A stretch of DNA of 7,184 bases from positions 1 through 7,184 of the forward strand of contig JBJHCA010000115.1 in NCBI GenBank assembly GCA_050485785.1, in the 5' to 3' direction. Of the stretch, positions 6,718-7,184 are shown piece after piece. Numbering within the stretch: position 1 is the first letter of the stretch; each line of letters begins with the position of its first letter. This DNA comes from JBJHCA01 sp050485785. GTDB taxonomy: Bacteria; Bacteroidota; Bacteroidia; Chitinophagales; Saprospiraceae. The notes under the pieces are model-generated. The model made no database searches. It was not told the DNA's origin and saw only the letters and a program-made list of their open reading frames with translations. The position numbers and the translations under genes are program-made.

Positions 6718-7184
6718 ATGACGGGGAAGGTGAGCAGAAGTTTTTGGATATATATCTTTTTGTGGGTAAGCCTCTGGCTTACTGTGGCTTCCGGTTGTAT
6801 GCCAGGGCAGCGCATGTGGACCGATCCCCTGATCACTTTTTCCCCCGACCTGACGGTTCAATGGGTCGCCGTTCCGGCCAGTGATCATGGCGAACTGTAC
6901 ATAAACTTACCGGCCGGAGCCGGCCACATCAGTATTCTTACAGGCCCTTATAATGAACGCAGAAACCGCACAATTCTTCACAGCCGGGAGTATGAACTGG
7001 AGTCAGACAGCCTGCTCCTTATTCCATTTCCTCTGATTGATAAGCCATTGCAGGTGATTGAACTCAATGTGTTCACCGAAAACATGCAATCGGTATTCCG
7101 CGACAGACTCTATCTGAAAACCGCACATTTTGTACAATCCGGGTGGTGGACCTGCAGTGCGGGTATTCCGCTGATGAACAACTA
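6718..7184 (+). CDS. Putative lipoprotein of unknown function, 3' end beyond the window
   Basis: An open frame of 155 complete codons runs off the right edge without a stop. The N-terminus is a clear type II signal peptide: K4 and R7, a hydrophobic stretch at about 9-23 (FWIYIFLWVSLWLTV), then VASG-C27 as lipobox. Signal peptidase II cleavage would leave lipidated C27 as residue one of the mature protein, so it is probably anchored in the inner or outer membrane facing the periplasm or surface. The mature part alternates hydrophobic and polar residues and looks beta-rich, for example GHISILTG and LQVIELNVF. I recognise no family. Bacteroidota encode many lipoproteins of this build, and the diagnostic part may lie outside the window. 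An in-frame TAA at 6703-6705 and absence of another Met before C27 fix the start at 6718. It begins 57 bp after uvrA on the same strand and could be cotranscribed. Confidence 0.75.
   Translation, partial: MTGKVSRSFWIYIFLWVSLWLTVASGCMPGQRMWTDPLITFSPDLTVQWVAVPASDHGELYINLPAGAGHISILTGPYNERRNRTILHSREYELESDSLLLIPFPLIDKPLQVIELNVFTENMQSVFRDRLYLKTAHFVQSGWWTCSAGIPLMNN

Noticed and set aside
6912..6925. Perfect GGCCGG-AG-CCGGCC inverted repeat
   Set aside because: It lies within the coding part of the lipoprotein gene, where Pro/Ala/Gly codons (LPAGAG) explain the GC-rich symmetry.

Overview
The window reads as ordinary chromosomal DNA of a member of the Bacteroidota. Three things point there. One is a promoter upstream of the peptidase gene built as TTTG-N19-TTACTTTG, which is the Bacteroidota sigma pattern. 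Another is a leftover C-terminal type IX secretion (T9SS) sorting tail at about 3132-3255. The third is the absence of clear Shine-Dalgarno sequences before the genes. Base composition looks near 50% GC throughout, with no sign of a recent foreign block. No rRNA, tRNA, CRISPR array, insertion sequence or prophage gene was seen.

Layout. Positions 1-238 are non-coding and hold a strong inverted repeat (54-83). At 239-1819 on the minus strand lies a complete AbgT-family transporter. A 234-bp divergent intergenic region follows, with a candidate promoter on each side and a dyad between them. A complete M42-family metallo-aminopeptidase lies at 2054-3130 on the plus strand. The 383 bp after it contain the decayed 3' end of a T9SS-exported protein gene and otherwise nothing I can support. 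Then come a small pterin-4a-carbinolamine dehydratase (3514-3762), full-length UvrA (3832-6660), and the first 155 codons of an unrecognised lipoprotein (6718 to the window end), all on the plus strand.

How they may work together. The transporter and peptidase are divergent neighbours and could share control. AbgT proteins handle p-aminobenzoyl-glutamate or related compounds, and M42 enzymes remove N-terminal residues from small peptides, so an import-and-hydrolyse pair is plausible but unproven. The dehydratase recycles oxidised pterin cofactors. It lies 69 bp before uvrA, whose product starts nucleotide excision repair, and the two may share a transcript. The lipoprotein starts 57 bp after uvrA.

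I found no convincing new multi-gene system. The points most worth a second look are the T9SS-tail remnant, the transporter/peptidase pairing, the incomplete first zinc-binding module of UvrA and the palindromic element at the left edge.
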